A stretch of 64,000 nt of DNA from an uncultured Oscillospiraceae bacterium (GTDB lineage Bacteria; Bacillota; Clostridia; Oscillospirales; Oscillospiraceae), in assembly GCA_910579775.1 (NCBI GenBank), contig CAJTUE010000002.1, forward strand, positions 124,001 to 188,000, given 5' to 3'. Positions 1-8,494 of this stretch are shown here, piece by piece (within the stretch, counting starts at the first letter, position 1; each line of letters starts with the position of its first letter). The position numbers were made by a program, and so were the translations under genes. The notes beneath the pieces are model-generated. The model saw nothing but the letters and a program-made list of their open reading frames with translations. It was not told the origin of the DNA and ran no database searches.

Positions 1-184
1 GCAAAAACGCCACGTCCTGCCGCGCATAGCGCAGGATGGTCTCTGGAGAGCGGCTGCCGTAGGGCACCCGACCCGTGTCTCCAAAGTAGATGATATCCTC
101 ATGGGGCAGCCGCCGCTCCAGCTCCCGCACGGTGGTCAAGCCGCCCATACCCGAGTCGAACACCCCAATAGCCCGTTTGTCCAT
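1..184 (-). CDS. murI: Glutamate racemase, N-terminal part (runs off the window)
   Basis: Cofactor-independent racemase that makes D-glutamate for peptidoglycan in the cytoplasm. Only the first 61 codons are present; the family is about 260-270 residues. The visible protein has the family N-terminus: DSGMGG at residues 10-15, holding the first catalytic-pocket region, and GDTGRVPYG at 35-43. The ATG at 182-184 is preceded by a strong ribosome site, AAGGAGG. It is divergent from dinB. The identification is secure because both motifs are highly characteristic. Confidence 0.93.
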   Translation of the reverse strand, partial: MDKRAIGVFDSGMGGLTTVRELERRLPHEDIIYFGDTGRVPYGSRSPETILRYARQDVAFL

Positions 185-259
185 TTGATCCCCTCCTTCG
201 CTTCCATCCTATGCGCGATCCGTGCCTGTCACCAGGAAAAATTTCTTTCTCCCAAAGTA

Positions 260-271
260 GAACACCAGTTT
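260..271. promoter_or_regulatory. Candidate LexA (SOS) box upstream of dinB
   Basis: GAACACCAGTTT matches seven of the eight fixed positions of the Gram-positive LexA/DinR core GAAC-N4-GTTC. It overlaps the first two bases of the dinB -35 box, where a repressor would block polymerase. The match is seen in the sequence; SOS control is inferred from the family role of DinB. A single mismatched copy could be chance. Confidence 0.4.
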
Positions 272-298
272 GACTTTTTTGTTTCTCTGTGCTATACT
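270..298 (+). promoter_or_regulatory. Sigma-A-type promoter of dinB
   Basis: TTGACT (270-275), a 17-base spacer and TATACT (293-298), close to the vegetative consensus and about 28 bases ahead of the dinB start. Confidence 0.7.
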
Positions 299-326
299 GT
301 AAAAAACGCTCCGGGAGGTGAAAGCG

Positions 327-1559
327 GTGACACGCACTATTCTACATTGTGACCTTAACTGCTTTTTCGCCTCCGTGGAGCTGCGGGAGCGACCTGAGCT
401 GAAGAACCTTCCTGTGGCTGTCTGCGGCGATCCTACCAGCCGCCACGGCATCATCCTAGCCAAGAACGAGGCGGCCAAGGTCTTTGGCATCCAGACCGCC
501 GAGACCGTATGGCAGGCACGGAAGAAATGTCCGCAGCTGCTTCTCCTGCCCCCTCATCACAGAGCGTATCGGGACGTTTCCCGAGAAGTAAACGCTCTTT
601 ATCAGGAGTACACCGACCGGGTGGAGCCCTTTGGGGTGGATGAGAGCTGGCTGGACGTCACCGCCCAGCTTCCCTCCCTGGGCTGTACCACCGGGCAGGA
701 GCTGGCGGACACTCTGCGCCGCCGGTTGAAGGCGGAGCTTGGCCTCACCATCTCCGTGGGCGTTTCCTTTAACAAGGTCTTTGCCAAGCTGGGCAGCGAC
801 TACAAAAAGCCGGACGCCACTACCGTCATCTCACCCGATGACGTGCCCTCTATCGTCTGGCCCCTGCCGGTGAGCGCCCTGCTCTTTGTGGGGCGGGCCA
901 CCCGACAAGCTTTAGAGCCCTACGGCGTGAAAACCATCGGTGACCTGGCACGCTTTGACCCCAATTCCTTGGAGGCACTGCTAGGCAAGCAGGGCCGACA
1001 GCTCTACGAATACGCCAACGGCCTAGACCGCGATCCGGTGGCCTTGGCCGGAACGGACACCGCCCCCAAGTCTGTGGGAAGCGGCACGACCTTTTCCCAC
1101 AATCTGACCACCTGGGATGAGCTCAAGGCCGGGGCCGCCATCCTCTGCGACAATGTGGCTATGGAACTGCGGAAAAACGCCATGGTCTGCCGCACACTCC
1201 AAATCACAGTGCGAGATCCAAAATTTAAGGACATCTGTCGTCAGCGGCCTCTTCCCTCTCCCAGCCAATTCTCCCGGGAGCTGTCCGCTGCGGCGATGGA
1301 TATTTTAAAGGACTGTTGGAAGCCTGGCTCCCCGGTCCGCGCCTTGACGGTCACTGCGCAAAACCTTCAGGATCAGGCCGACGCCTTTGAACAGGTCAGT
1401 CTTTTTCGATCTGTGGAGCCGGACCCCCACCACGTCAAACAGGCGCGGCTGGACGCGGCTATGGATAAGATCCGCGCGAAATACGGAAAAAAAGCCATTC
1501 ACATCTCCGCCGGGGCCACCCTTTTGGACCACACGGACAAGGATGAGATTGAACCATAG
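327..1559 (+). CDS. dinB: DNA polymerase IV (Y-family translesion polymerase)
   Basis: Error-prone polymerase that copies past damaged bases. The 410-residue protein begins with the palm motif HCDLNCFFASVE near residues 7-18 (first metal-binding Asp) and has VDES near residue 105 (second catalytic Asp-Glu), followed by a thumb and little-finger region; the length fits the family. I chose the GTG at 327 because GGGAGG at 313-318 is correctly spaced for it; an in-frame GTG at 318 would lie on that ribosome site. A terminator follows directly. A near-consensus LexA box overlaps the promoter, suggesting SOS induction. Confidence 0.93.
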   Translation: MTRTILHCDLNCFFASVELRERPELKNLPVAVCGDPTSRHGIILAKNEAAKVFGIQTAETVWQARKKCPQLLLLPPHHRAYRDVSREVNALYQEYTDRVEPFGVDESWLDVTAQLPSLGCTTGQELADTLRRRLKAELGLTISVGVSFNKVFAKLGSDYKKPDATTVISPDDVPSIVWPLPVSALLFVGRATRQALEPYGVKTIGDLARFDPNSLEALLGKQGRQLYEYANGLDRDPVALAGTDTAPKSVGSGTTFSHNLTTWDELKAGAAILCDNVAMELRKNAMVCRTLQITVRDPKFKDICRQRPLPSPSQFSRELSAAAMDILKDCWKPGSPVRALTVTAQNLQDQADAFEQVSLFRSVEPDPHHVKQARLDAAMDKIRAKYGKKAIHISAGATLLDHTDKDEIEP

Positions 1560-1565
1560 GGAGAG

Positions 1566-1594
1566 AGCGAGAGCTATCCAGCTCTCGCTTTTTT
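1566..1594 (+). terminator. Intrinsic terminator after dinB
   Basis: A nine-base perfect stem (AGCGAGAGC, 1566-1574, with 1581-1589), a six-base loop and a run of six T. Confidence 0.85.
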
Positions 1595-1596
1595 GA

Positions 1597-2625
1597 CTAC
1601 CGGGCGTTGGGCAGAGCGACCAGCAGACCCTCCGCGTCCGCCTCGGTGCTGGCAAAGGAGGCAACAAAACGCACTGTCACCGTGCCATCCGGGTTTTTGC
1701 ACCAGACCTCATAAGTACACACCTTGTCCAGCGTCTCCAAAAGCGACTCCGGGACAATGGGAAAGATCTGATTGGTGGTGGTCACGTTGGCCATGGCGTA
1801 GCCCTTGTCCATCAAGCCCTTTTGCAGCTGTCCCGCCACCGCGTTGGCTTGCTTGGCAAGCTCCCAATAAAGGCCATCCTCCAAAAGGGCCTGAAACTGT
1901 ACGCCCAGCAGCCAGCCCTTGGCCAGCACAGCCCCCCGCTGCTTCTTGATGCGGAAAAATTCCGGCTGGAGGGCCGGATTTACGATCACCAGCGCCTCTC
2001 CCATCAGTGCTCCGTTCTTGGTCCCGCCGATGTAGAAGGCGTCGCAAAGCCGCGCCAGGTCAGGCAAGGACACATCGTTGTCCTCCGCCGTCAGTGCCGC
2101 CCCCAGACGGGCGCCGTCTAAAAACAGCAGCATACCGTTGGCTTTGCAGTATTGGCTCAACGTCTCCAGCTCCGCCAGGGTATATACCCCGCCGGTCTCG
2201 GTGGCGTCGGAGATGTATACCAGCCCCGGCTTAGCCACATGGGGGTCGCGGCACATTTCCAGCACCGGCTCCATGGCCGCCGCCGTCACCTTCCCGTCCG
2301 GCCCGGCAGGCACCTGGAACAGCTTGTGGCCCGTGGCCTCCACCGCGCCCCCCTCGTGACCGTTCACATGGCCACTCTGGGCGCAGATCACGCCCTCCCA
2401 AGGCCGCAAAAACGCGGCGATGGCGGTAAAGTTGGTCTGGGTCCCTCCAATCAAACATTCCACCTTTGCATTTGGCGCTTGGCAGAGCTCCCGGATCAGC
2501 GTGGCGCACTTCTCACAGTAGCCGTCCGCCCCATAGCCGATGTTCCCCTCCAGGTTGGTGGCGGCCAGCGCCTCTAAGACCCTGGGATGCGCCCCCATGG
2601 AATAGTCGTTGCGAAACTGAAACAT
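1597..2625 (-). CDS. ltaE: Low-specificity threonine aldolase family, PLP-dependent
   Basis: Predicted to cleave L-threonine or allo-threonine to glycine and acetaldehyde. The 342-residue fold-type I protein has GYGADGYCEK near residues 31-40, the conserved Asp-Gly-Ala-Arg motif FLDGARLG at 168-175 and the probable PLP lysine K203 in IGGTKNG. Its length is typical for the beta-eliminating lyase/GLY1 family. It converges on dinB. The exact amino-acid substrate cannot be read from sequence; other aldolases and beta-eliminating lyases share this fold. Confidence 0.82.
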   Translation of the reverse strand: MFQFRNDYSMGAHPRVLEALAATNLEGNIGYGADGYCEKCATLIRELCQAPNAKVECLIGGTQTNFTAIAAFLRPWEGVICAQSGHVNGHEGGAVEATGHKLFQVPAGPDGKVTAAAMEPVLEMCRDPHVAKPGLVYISDATETGGVYTLAELETLSQYCKANGMLLFLDGARLGAALTAEDNDVSLPDLARLCDAFYIGGTKNGALMGEALVIVNPALQPEFFRIKKQRGAVLAKGWLLGVQFQALLEDGLYWELAKQANAVAGQLQKGLMDKGYAMANVTTTNQIFPIVPESLLETLDKVCTYEVWCKNPDGTVTVRFVASFASTEADAEGLLVALPNAR

Positions 2626-2710
2626 AGCAAGGCTTTCCCCTTTACTATTATTGTATTGCCTAATCTCTTTCCATCTTTAACGCAGCACCCTGATGTGAGG
2701 TGATTTACCT

Positions 2711-4396
2711 TTACGCCTTAAAACTGTCCTTCAAACTCACCGCCCGGTTGAACACCAATGCGCCGGGCTTGGAATCCCGGCTGTCCAGGCAGAAATACCC
2801 CTGGCGCATGAACTGGAAGCGGTCGGAGACCGCCGCGTCGGCCAGCCCGGCCTCCACCTTGCAGCCGACGAGCACCTCTAGAGAGTTGGGATTGAGGCAG
2901 TCCAGGAAGTTCTTGTCCCCCGCATCCGGTTCCGGGTCGGAGAAAAGGTTATCATAGAGTCGCACCTCCGCGTCCAGGGCCGTGGCGGCGTCTACCCAGT
3001 GGAGGGTCGCCCCCTTGATTTTCCGGCCATCGGCGGGGTCTCCGCCCTTGGAGTCCGGGTCATACTCCGCCTTGATCTCGGTCACATTGCCGTTTTCGTC
3101 GGTCTCATAGCCCACACACTTGATCACATAGGCTCCCTTCAGGCGGCACTCGGGGCCGCCTGGATAGAGGCGCTTGTACTTGGGCACCGGTTCGGGCAAA
3201 AAGTCCTCCGCCTCTACCCACAGCTCCCGGGAAAAGGTCACCTCCCGGGTCCCGTCCCCGGGACGGTTGGGGTTGTTCTCCACCTGGAAGGTCTCGCTCT
3301 GCCCCACGGGGTAGTTGGTAATGACCATCTTGATGGGCCGCAGCACCGCCATCACCCGGCGGGCGTTCTCGTTCAGGTCCTCCCGCAGGCAGTGCTCCAG
3401 GAAGCCAAACTCCACGGTAGATGCCGCCTTGGAAACACCGTTGCGCTCAGAAAAGGCCCGGATGGCTGCCGGGGTATACCCCCGCCGCCGCAGGCCGCAG
3501 ATAGTGGGCATACGGGGATCGTCCCAGCCGGACACCCGTCCCTCCTCCACCAGCTGGCGGAGCTTGCGCTTGGACATGACAGTGTAGTTGATGCCCAGGC
3601 GGGCAAACTCGATTTGGCGGGGCTTGTGATAGGGAATGGACACGTTTTCCGCTACCCAATCATAGAGGGGGCGGTGATCCTCAAATTCCAGAGTGCAGAG
3701 GGAGTGGGTGATCCCCTCCAGCGCGTCCTCAATCGGATGGGCGAAGTCGTACATGGGATAGATGCACCACTTGTCCCCGGTGTTGTGGTGGCGCATGTGG
3801 TTAATGCGGTAGATGACAGGGTCGCGCATGTTGAAGTTGCCGCTTGCCAGGTCGATCTTAGCCCGCAGGGTATACTTTCCGTTGGGGAACTCTCCTGCCC
3901 GCATTCGGGCAAAGAGGTCCAGGGACTCCGCGATGGGCCGGTCCCGCCAGGGAGAGCGGGCCGGAGTGACCACATCCCCCCGGTACTCCTTGAATTCCTC
4001 CGGGGTCAGTTCACAAACATAGGCCAGTCCCTTTTGGATCAGCTCCACCGCGTACTCATACATCTTCTCAAAGTAGTCCGAGGCGTAGAAGAAGCGGTCG
4101 CCCCAGTCGTACCCCAGCCAGTGGATGTCCTCCTGGATGGCGTCTACGAATTCCTCGTCCTCCTTGGTGGGGTTTGTGTCGTCCATGCGAAGATTACAGA
4201 TACCGCCGTACTTCTCCGCCGTGCCGAAGTCCACAAAGATGGCCTTGGCGTGACCGATGTGCAGATAGCCGTTAGGCTCGGGCGGAAAACGGGTATGGAC
4301 CTGCTTGCCGGCGTACTGCCCACCCTGGGCGATATCCTCATCAATAAAATCGTGGATGAAATTCTGGGCCATCCCGGCGTTCAGCTCTTCCGCCAT
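2711..4396 (-). CDS. glnS: Glutaminyl-tRNA synthetase
   Basis: Class I synthetase that charges tRNA-Gln directly. The 561-residue protein has the HIGH signature (HIGH at residues 46-49 within PNGYLHIGHAKA), the KMSKR-type loop VMSKR at 273-277 and the GlnRS/GluRS block CTLEFEDHRPLYDW near 234-247, followed by the two beta-barrel anticodon-binding domains. Many Firmicutes lack GlnRS and use GluRS plus GatCAB, so this gene is probably an old acquisition in the lineage. Its own promoter carries a long palindrome. It is transcribed alone. Confidence 0.95.
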   Translation of the reverse strand: MAEELNAGMAQNFIHDFIDEDIAQGGQYAGKQVHTRFPPEPNGYLHIGHAKAIFVDFGTAEKYGGICNLRMDDTNPTKEDEEFVDAIQEDIHWLGYDWGDRFFYASDYFEKMYEYAVELIQKGLAYVCELTPEEFKEYRGDVVTPARSPWRDRPIAESLDLFARMRAGEFPNGKYTLRAKIDLASGNFNMRDPVIYRINHMRHHNTGDKWCIYPMYDFAHPIEDALEGITHSLCTLEFEDHRPLYDWVAENVSIPYHKPRQIEFARLGINYTVMSKRKLRQLVEEGRVSGWDDPRMPTICGLRRRGYTPAAIRAFSERNGVSKAASTVEFGFLEHCLREDLNENARRVMAVLRPIKMVITNYPVGQSETFQVENNPNRPGDGTREVTFSRELWVEAEDFLPEPVPKYKRLYPGGPECRLKGAYVIKCVGYETDENGNVTEIKAEYDPDSKGGDPADGRKIKGATLHWVDAATALDAEVRLYDNLFSDPEPDAGDKNFLDCLNPNSLEVLVGCKVEAGLADAAVSDRFQFMRQGYFCLDSRDSKPGALVFNRAVSLKDSFKA

Positions 4397-4416
4397 CGTC
4401 TTCAGCTCCTTGCGAA

Positions 4417-4455
4417 AAAATATACAAGCTACCGAACTGGTAACTTGTATATTTT
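4417..4455. promoter_or_regulatory. Palindrome over the glnS transcription start (candidate operator)
   Basis: Two perfectly complementary 12-base arms, AAAATATACAAG (4417-4428) and its complement (4444-4455), plus an inner TACC/GGTA pair. The distal arm covers the -10 box (4451-4456) and the proximal arm lies before the ribosome site. Because transcription would start inside the distal arm, a DNA operator is more likely than a terminator hairpin. The regulator is unknown. Confidence 0.5.
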
Positions 4456-4479
4456 ATCCTGTTACGCCGCAAATTGCAA
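4451..4479 (-). promoter_or_regulatory. Promoter of glnS
   Basis: Reading on the minus strand: TTGCAA (4474-4479), 17 bases, TAAAAT (4451-4456). The -10 box overlaps the palindrome. Confidence 0.55.
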
Positions 4480-4532
4480 CAGTTTATTTCCTGAGATGCC
4501 CCTACTATGTCTTTCCTTTCATCCCACCCCTC

Positions 4533-4976
4533 TCATCGGACTGTCCTTTCTAAATATTGTGCCAGCAGCTCATCCGGGTCAATGGATGTGACCGGGCAGA
4601 CCATATCCCGCAGCCAGTCGGTCTCAAAGCCCTTCTCAATGTGGGTCTCGGTGAGCGCGGCGTTTGGCTCTCCAAACACCTGCCCAGTCCGCTGCGTGGG
4701 GTCGCCGTTCCAGTCCCACAATGACACCACCTTCACGCACCAATCTCCGTCTTCGCTGGACGGGTCGACCACGAACCGGACCGGTTGGAAGTTGGGGTAC
4801 AGCGGATTGCTGTGACTGGGCTCCATCTGGGCTCCGACGTGGGTATGGGGGGCGGAGACGGCTCCGCCGACGGGCTAGGCGGCGGGAGGATTGCCGGTTC
4901 CTTTTCCCCACAGGCGCACAGGCCCAAGAGCATTGCTGCCGCCAGTGCCACCATCCAGCACTTGTTTCTTTATCAA
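4533..4976 (-). pseudogene. Frame-broken lipoprotein gene
   Basis: Three collinear reading-frame pieces make one plausible lipoprotein. A start TTG at 4976 follows an AGGAGG site and encodes a lysine-rich beginning (LIKKQVL). One base out of frame comes a hydrophobic segment ending in a lipobox-like LGLCACG and a Pro/Ser-rich linker. Near the six-C run at about 4846-4851 the frame changes again, and the C-terminal 97 codons (4533-4826) form a charged domain. Dropping one G near 4955 and adding one C in the run restores a single frame. This is either genuine decay or two indel errors. The C-terminal domain was not recognised. Confidence 0.55.
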
Positions 4977-5065
4977 AGTCCCTCCTTTCTTCTGTTTTTA
5001 CCTCTATTCTGCGTTTATCTCCCTGGAAAAGCAAGGAACATTCAGAAAACAATTTGGCTACAAAA

Positions 5066-5101
5066 AGACAACAAAGAGCCTCCCGCTGCCGGGAGGCTCT
5101 T
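5066..5101 (-). terminator. Terminator of the spoIIIA operon
   Basis: An 11-base stem (5074-5084 with 5091-5101) with a GCTGCC loop, followed on the minus strand by GTTGTCTTTTTG. Confidence 0.75.
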
Positions 5102-5112
5102 GCAAATGGAGC

Positions 5113-5721
5113 TTATTCCGCTGGGATGACCTTAATCTGGCTGGCGGGCAGAGAGGTGCGCTCCATGGCAATCTCCATGATCTTGGCCGCGTCGGCCTCA
5201 TTGAGGGTCCCTTCGGCCACGGACACTACCACCGAGGCGCTGTCTTCGCCCACAAAGGCTACGCAGTCGGCAAAGCCCTTGGCGGTCACCAGGTTTTCGA
5301 TCTCCGCCTCCGCCATGGTACAGCTGGCCATGACCTGAATGGAGGCGTTGGCCTCGTCACGCATGACCTGGTCCGCTTCGTTGTTGGCGGCAGCCTCCTC
5401 CAGAAGGCTCAGTGCAGAGTCCCGGGCCTGCTGGCGGTTGATGCGGGCGTTGGAAAAATAGTCGCTGCCGCTCTTTTGCTGGCCGTCCCCCGCCTCTGGC
5501 GGCGTGGACGCGTCCGCCCCGGCGCTGGGCGTCACGACAGGGTCCATTCCCGGATCGGCGGACGCGCCCACCAGCGCAGCGCCGCCCAACAGCTTGCCCG
5601 TGGGCAGCGCCCCGGCGCTGACATCCGATTTTTCTTGTGAATAGGACCAGTTTAAGTACACCGCCGCGCACACAAAGAGCACGATGGCCGCCACTACGGC
5701 GTTTCTCTTCCATAGCTTCAT
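5113..5721 (-). CDS. spoIIIAH: Stage III sporulation protein AH
   Basis: Forespore engulfment channel protein; in Bacillus, SpoIIIAH in the mother-cell membrane binds SpoIIQ across the intermembrane space. The 202-residue protein has one N-terminal membrane helix (about residues 8-25), a low-complexity linker and a C-terminal YscJ/FliF-like ring domain from roughly residue 85, starting with YFSNARINRQQARD. It is the last gene of the spoIIIA operon, 7 bases after spoIIIAG, and is followed by a terminator. Confidence 0.93.
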   Translation of the reverse strand: MKLWKRNAVVAAIVLFVCAAVYLNWSYSQEKSDVSAGALPTGKLLGGAALVGASADPGMDPVVTPSAGADASTPPEAGDGQQKSGSDYFSNARINRQQARDSALSLLEEAAANNEADQVMRDEANASIQVMASCTMAEAEIENLVTAKGFADCVAFVGEDSASVVVSVAEGTLNEADAAKIMEIAMERTSLPASQIKVIPAE

Positions 5722-5728
5722 GTTTACC

Positions 5729-6298
5729 TCAACCCTTTCCCTTACAAATCGCGATCTTATCCGTCCCCAATCCTGTCAGGGCGGACACCGCCTCCATTAG
5801 CTTCAGCCGGACTGAGGCGTCGCCGCCCCCCTCGCAGACCACCACCGCGCCTTGAAAGCGGGGATAGAGCTGCTGGAGCAGGACCGGCCCTTCGCCGCTG
5901 CCTGTTCCGGCTGAGACCACCACGGTCTCGCTTTGCCGCTCGTAGGCGCCGTCCGCCTCCCTGGACTCCTTGCTGTCCTGAGCCAACACCCGGCGGGAGC
6001 CTCCCTGCACCGTGAGCATCACCGATACGTCCCCCGCCCCGTGGATCTTGGACAGAGTCTCGGAGAGCTTTTCCTCCAGCGCCGCCACCGAAAAGTCCTC
6101 CTCTGCGGCTCCGGTCTGCACAGGCGGAGGCTCTTCCTGCGCTTTTACATCTTTCTTGCCGCTGGGCCAAAGCAGCAGAAGCAGTCCAGCCAACAGCACC
6201 AGCCCTACATACTTATAGCGGTCTATCAGCGGCAAGGCCATCTCTCTCCATACCGTCCAATTTGGTTTTCTCCAGCTCTCCGGCCATTTCCACTTCAT
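5729..6298 (-). CDS. spoIIIAG: Stage III sporulation protein AG
   Basis: Forms the large ring of the mother-cell to forespore channel. The 189-residue protein has one membrane helix near residues 30-46 (LVLLAGLLLLLW), an acidic linker and a ring-building domain with EEKLSETLSKIHGAGDVSVM near 75-94. It starts at an ATGA that overlaps the spoIIIAF stop, which indicates translational coupling. Position and topology match the family. Confidence 0.92.
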   Translation of the reverse strand: MKWKWPESWRKPNWTVWREMALPLIDRYKYVGLVLLAGLLLLLWPSGKKDVKAQEEPPPVQTGAAEEDFSVAALEEKLSETLSKIHGAGDVSVMLTVQGGSRRVLAQDSKESREADGAYERQSETVVVSAGTGSGEGPVLLQQLYPRFQGAVVVCEGGGDASVRLKLMEAVSALTGLGTDKIAICKGKG

Positions 6299-6789
6299 GA
6301 CGCGTCCACCCTTTCCAACGTCTGAGCCTCCGGCTCAATGGCAAAATCCGCCGTAATTGCCCTGCTCAGCGCCTGCCAAGCCTGATCGTCTCCACATCCC
6401 TCCACCCGTACCGTCTCCGGCGCCGGGAAGCCTTCCTCGGTCACGCGGCACCGCACCTCTACGCGGCACTGTGTTATGCCCAAGCCTGCCGCCTTGTCCG
6501 AAATATATGCGGCCGTCTCTTCCTCTATGATAGCTTTTGTTACCTCTGCATTTTGCGCCGCAAAGGTCTCTGTATAGCCGCTATAGCGCCCCTTCAGCCC
6601 CGCTATGGCATCCGCGATCACGTCGCTGTCCAGCTGTTTGACCGGCCCCAACACCGTCAGCAGGATCAGCAGTCCACCGGCATAGCGGGCCAGGCGTTTG
6701 GGAAATCCCTTGGGGCTGAGCGCCTCCGCGACTGCCGCCACCATTGCCGCGCAGACGACGGAGAAAAGCCAGCTTTTGATCCACTCCAT
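6295..6789 (-). CDS. spoIIIAF: Stage III sporulation protein AF
   Basis: Sporulation membrane protein of the SpoIIIA-SpoIIQ channel. The 164-residue protein has two N-terminal membrane helices (about residues 5-24 and 32-48) and a soluble C-terminal domain that ends close to SpoIIIAG. Identification rests on operon position, length and topology together with the N-terminal pattern of the family; the sequence itself is poorly conserved. Confidence 0.88.
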   Translation of the reverse strand: MEWIKSWLFSVVCAAMVAAVAEALSPKGFPKRLARYAGGLLILLTVLGPVKQLDSDVIADAIAGLKGRYSGYTETFAAQNAEVTKAIIEEETAAYISDKAAGLGITQCRVEVRCRVTEEGFPAPETVRVEGCGDDQAWQALSRAITADFAIEPEAQTLERVDAS

Positions 6790-6790
6790 A

Positions 6791-7879
6791 TTACACCGCC
6801 CCCGCCGCGTTTAAGCACGAGATCACGCCAAACAGCAAAAGCATTCCACAGCTGGCCACCATCCCAAGCTCCATGGCAAAGGCGCCGCCGATGTTGTCGA
6901 TCAGCTCTGGCACCTTTCCCTCGGAGATCGTACCTGCCAGAGCGGCGGCGAGCTTATACACCAGGTAATGCACCCCTATCTGCAAAAAGGGCGCCAGACA
7001 GATCCCCAATATCACCAGGGCGCCGAATACGCCGATGGTATTGCGCAGGATCGCCGCACTGGCCAGCACTGTCTCCGCCGCGTCAGACAGCACGCCCCCC
7101 ACCACCGGCACAGCCCCCGAAATGGCCAGTTTGGCCGTTTTGACGCTCACCGCGTCCGCCGCTCCCGCGATCACGCCGCTGATGGACAGGTAGCCTACAA
7201 ACACCAACAGCATGGCAGTCAGGCAGGCGGTTATGACACCCTTCAAGGTCTTGGCCACCCGCTTCAAGCCTCCGTTGCCAATGGCCGCGTGGGCGGCGAC
7301 GGCGGCCACATAGAGATAGGTCAGGGGGATCAATATCCGGGAGATCAGCTGGATAAGCAGGTCGGAGAACAACAGCGTTGCCATCTGCCGCGCCGCGGCG
7401 GATGCCGGTGTCCCTCCCGCCGCCGCGGCGGCGGCCAGGGTGGGAAGGAGCAGATCCGCGAAGTTTGCCAAACGGCTGATAGCCTCCCGGCCCAGCCCCA
7501 TGAGAGAGTGGACGTCGCTGACCGACGCGGCACACACCGCCATCATCCCTACCATGCTTACCGCCGAGATCCCCCCGCTGCTTCCCAAAGCCTGCGTCCC
7601 CTCCGCCAGGGTACACAGCAACACGATGACCAACAGCAGTACGCCGCTTTTCATTGCCCGTTTGAGTACGCCGAAGATCTGGCTTGTCCCCGTATCCAGC
7701 AGTGACTCCAGTCCCTTGTTCCAGTCGAGCCCCAGAGACCAATCCACCTCCGGCGCCAGCTCCCCCGCCGCCTCCTCCAGGTTAGAGAGGTCCGGCATCG
7801 CCTCTTGGGCGGCGGCGGTTTGGAAAACCAACGGAAACAACAGGCAGAGACATAGCCCTACCAACACGGATCGCTTCAT
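6791..7879 (-). CDS. spoIIIAE: Stage III sporulation protein AE
   Basis: Large multi-pass membrane protein of the feeding-tube channel. It has a signal-like N-terminal helix, a soluble segment (residues about 25-85), then seven or so hydrophobic helices, including the glycine/alanine-rich LLLPTLAAAAAAGG region. The start is placed at the ATG at 7879, six bases inside the first possible ATG (7885), because GAGGA is then properly spaced. About 362 residues, near the family's usual length. Confidence 0.92.
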   Translation of the reverse strand: MKRSVLVGLCLCLLFPLVFQTAAAQEAMPDLSNLEEAAGELAPEVDWSLGLDWNKGLESLLDTGTSQIFGVLKRAMKSGVLLLVIVLLCTLAEGTQALGSSGGISAVSMVGMMAVCAASVSDVHSLMGLGREAISRLANFADLLLPTLAAAAAAGGTPASAAARQMATLLFSDLLIQLISRILIPLTYLYVAAVAAHAAIGNGGLKRVAKTLKGVITACLTAMLLVFVGYLSISGVIAGAADAVSVKTAKLAISGAVPVVGGVLSDAAETVLASAAILRNTIGVFGALVILGICLAPFLQIGVHYLVYKLAAALAGTISEGKVPELIDNIGGAFAMELGMVASCGMLLLFGVISCLNAAGAV

Positions 7880-7889
7880 ATCCATTTCC

Positions 7890-8276
7890 TCATATCAACT
7901 CCATGATCAGCGCCAGCACCGCCTGAAACAGCGGCATACACACCAGCAGAGCGCACACTCCCCCGGCGATCTCCACCGCCGCCGCAATGCCGCCCTCGTT
8001 GGCGTCCCGGCACAGTTCGGCGCACACCCGAGTCAACAGGGCGATGCCCAACGTCTTAACTACCGGCGCCAGCACCGCGGCGGAAAGCCCCGCCCGCTCT
8101 CCCAAAACATCGATCAGCTCCCGCACCAGTGACAGCGCCGCCATGGCTGTACTCAAGATCAGCGCCACCGCGCACAGGGTCACGACCAGCGCCAGGTCCG
8201 GCGTCTGCTTCTTGACTACCGCCGCGCACACGGCCCCGATCACCGCCGCCGCCACCACTTGTCCGATCATGCTCAT
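7890..8276 (-). CDS. spoIIIAD: Stage III sporulation protein AD
   Basis: Small polytopic membrane protein (about 128 residues, four predicted helices) of the SpoIIIA channel. It follows spoIIIAC by one base. The start is uncertain: ATGs at 8276 and 8270 are both possible, and a TTG at 8288 would overlap spoIIIAC. Identification is by position, length and hydrophobic pattern. Confidence 0.88.
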   Translation of the reverse strand: MSMIGQVVAAAVIGAVCAAVVKKQTPDLALVVTLCAVALILSTAMAALSLVRELIDVLGERAGLSAAVLAPVVKTLGIALLTRVCAELCRDANEGGIAAAVEIAGGVCALLVCMPLFQAVLALIMELI

Positions 8277-8277
8277 C

Positions 8278-8472
8278 CTACAGTCCAAACAGGGTCTTTA
8301 CCAGCTCAAAGAGACTGCTGATCTCCCGCACCACCATCATCAACACCACCACCAAGCCAGCCAAGGTGGTCATGGTGGCCTGCTCGTCCCGTCCCGCCCG
8401 GCTGAGCACCTGGTTGAGAACGGACACCAGTATCCCTACCGCCGCGATCTTGAAGATCAAATCAACGTTCAC
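8278..8472 (-). CDS. spoIIIAC: Stage III sporulation protein AC
   Basis: A 64-residue protein with two membrane helices, the usual size for SpoIIIAC. It begins with GTG after an AAGGAG site and contains the family motif LNQVLSRAGRDEQATM in the loop between the helices (about residues 20-35). It lies between spoIIIAB and spoIIIAD as in other spore formers. Confidence 0.93.
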   Translation of the reverse strand: MNVDLIFKIAAVGILVSVLNQVLSRAGRDEQATMTTLAGLVVVLMMVVREISSLFELVKTLFGL

Positions 8473-8494
8473 AGCCCTTTTTCACTCCTTCGTT

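Noticed and set aside
4397..4532. T-box leader for glnS
   Set aside because: No GGGTGGNACCGCG-type antiterminator motif; the palindrome overlaps the promoter instead.
2999..4591. A 530-codon open frame antisense to glnS
   Set aside because: Covers a convincing synthetase on the other strand and shows no domain of its own.
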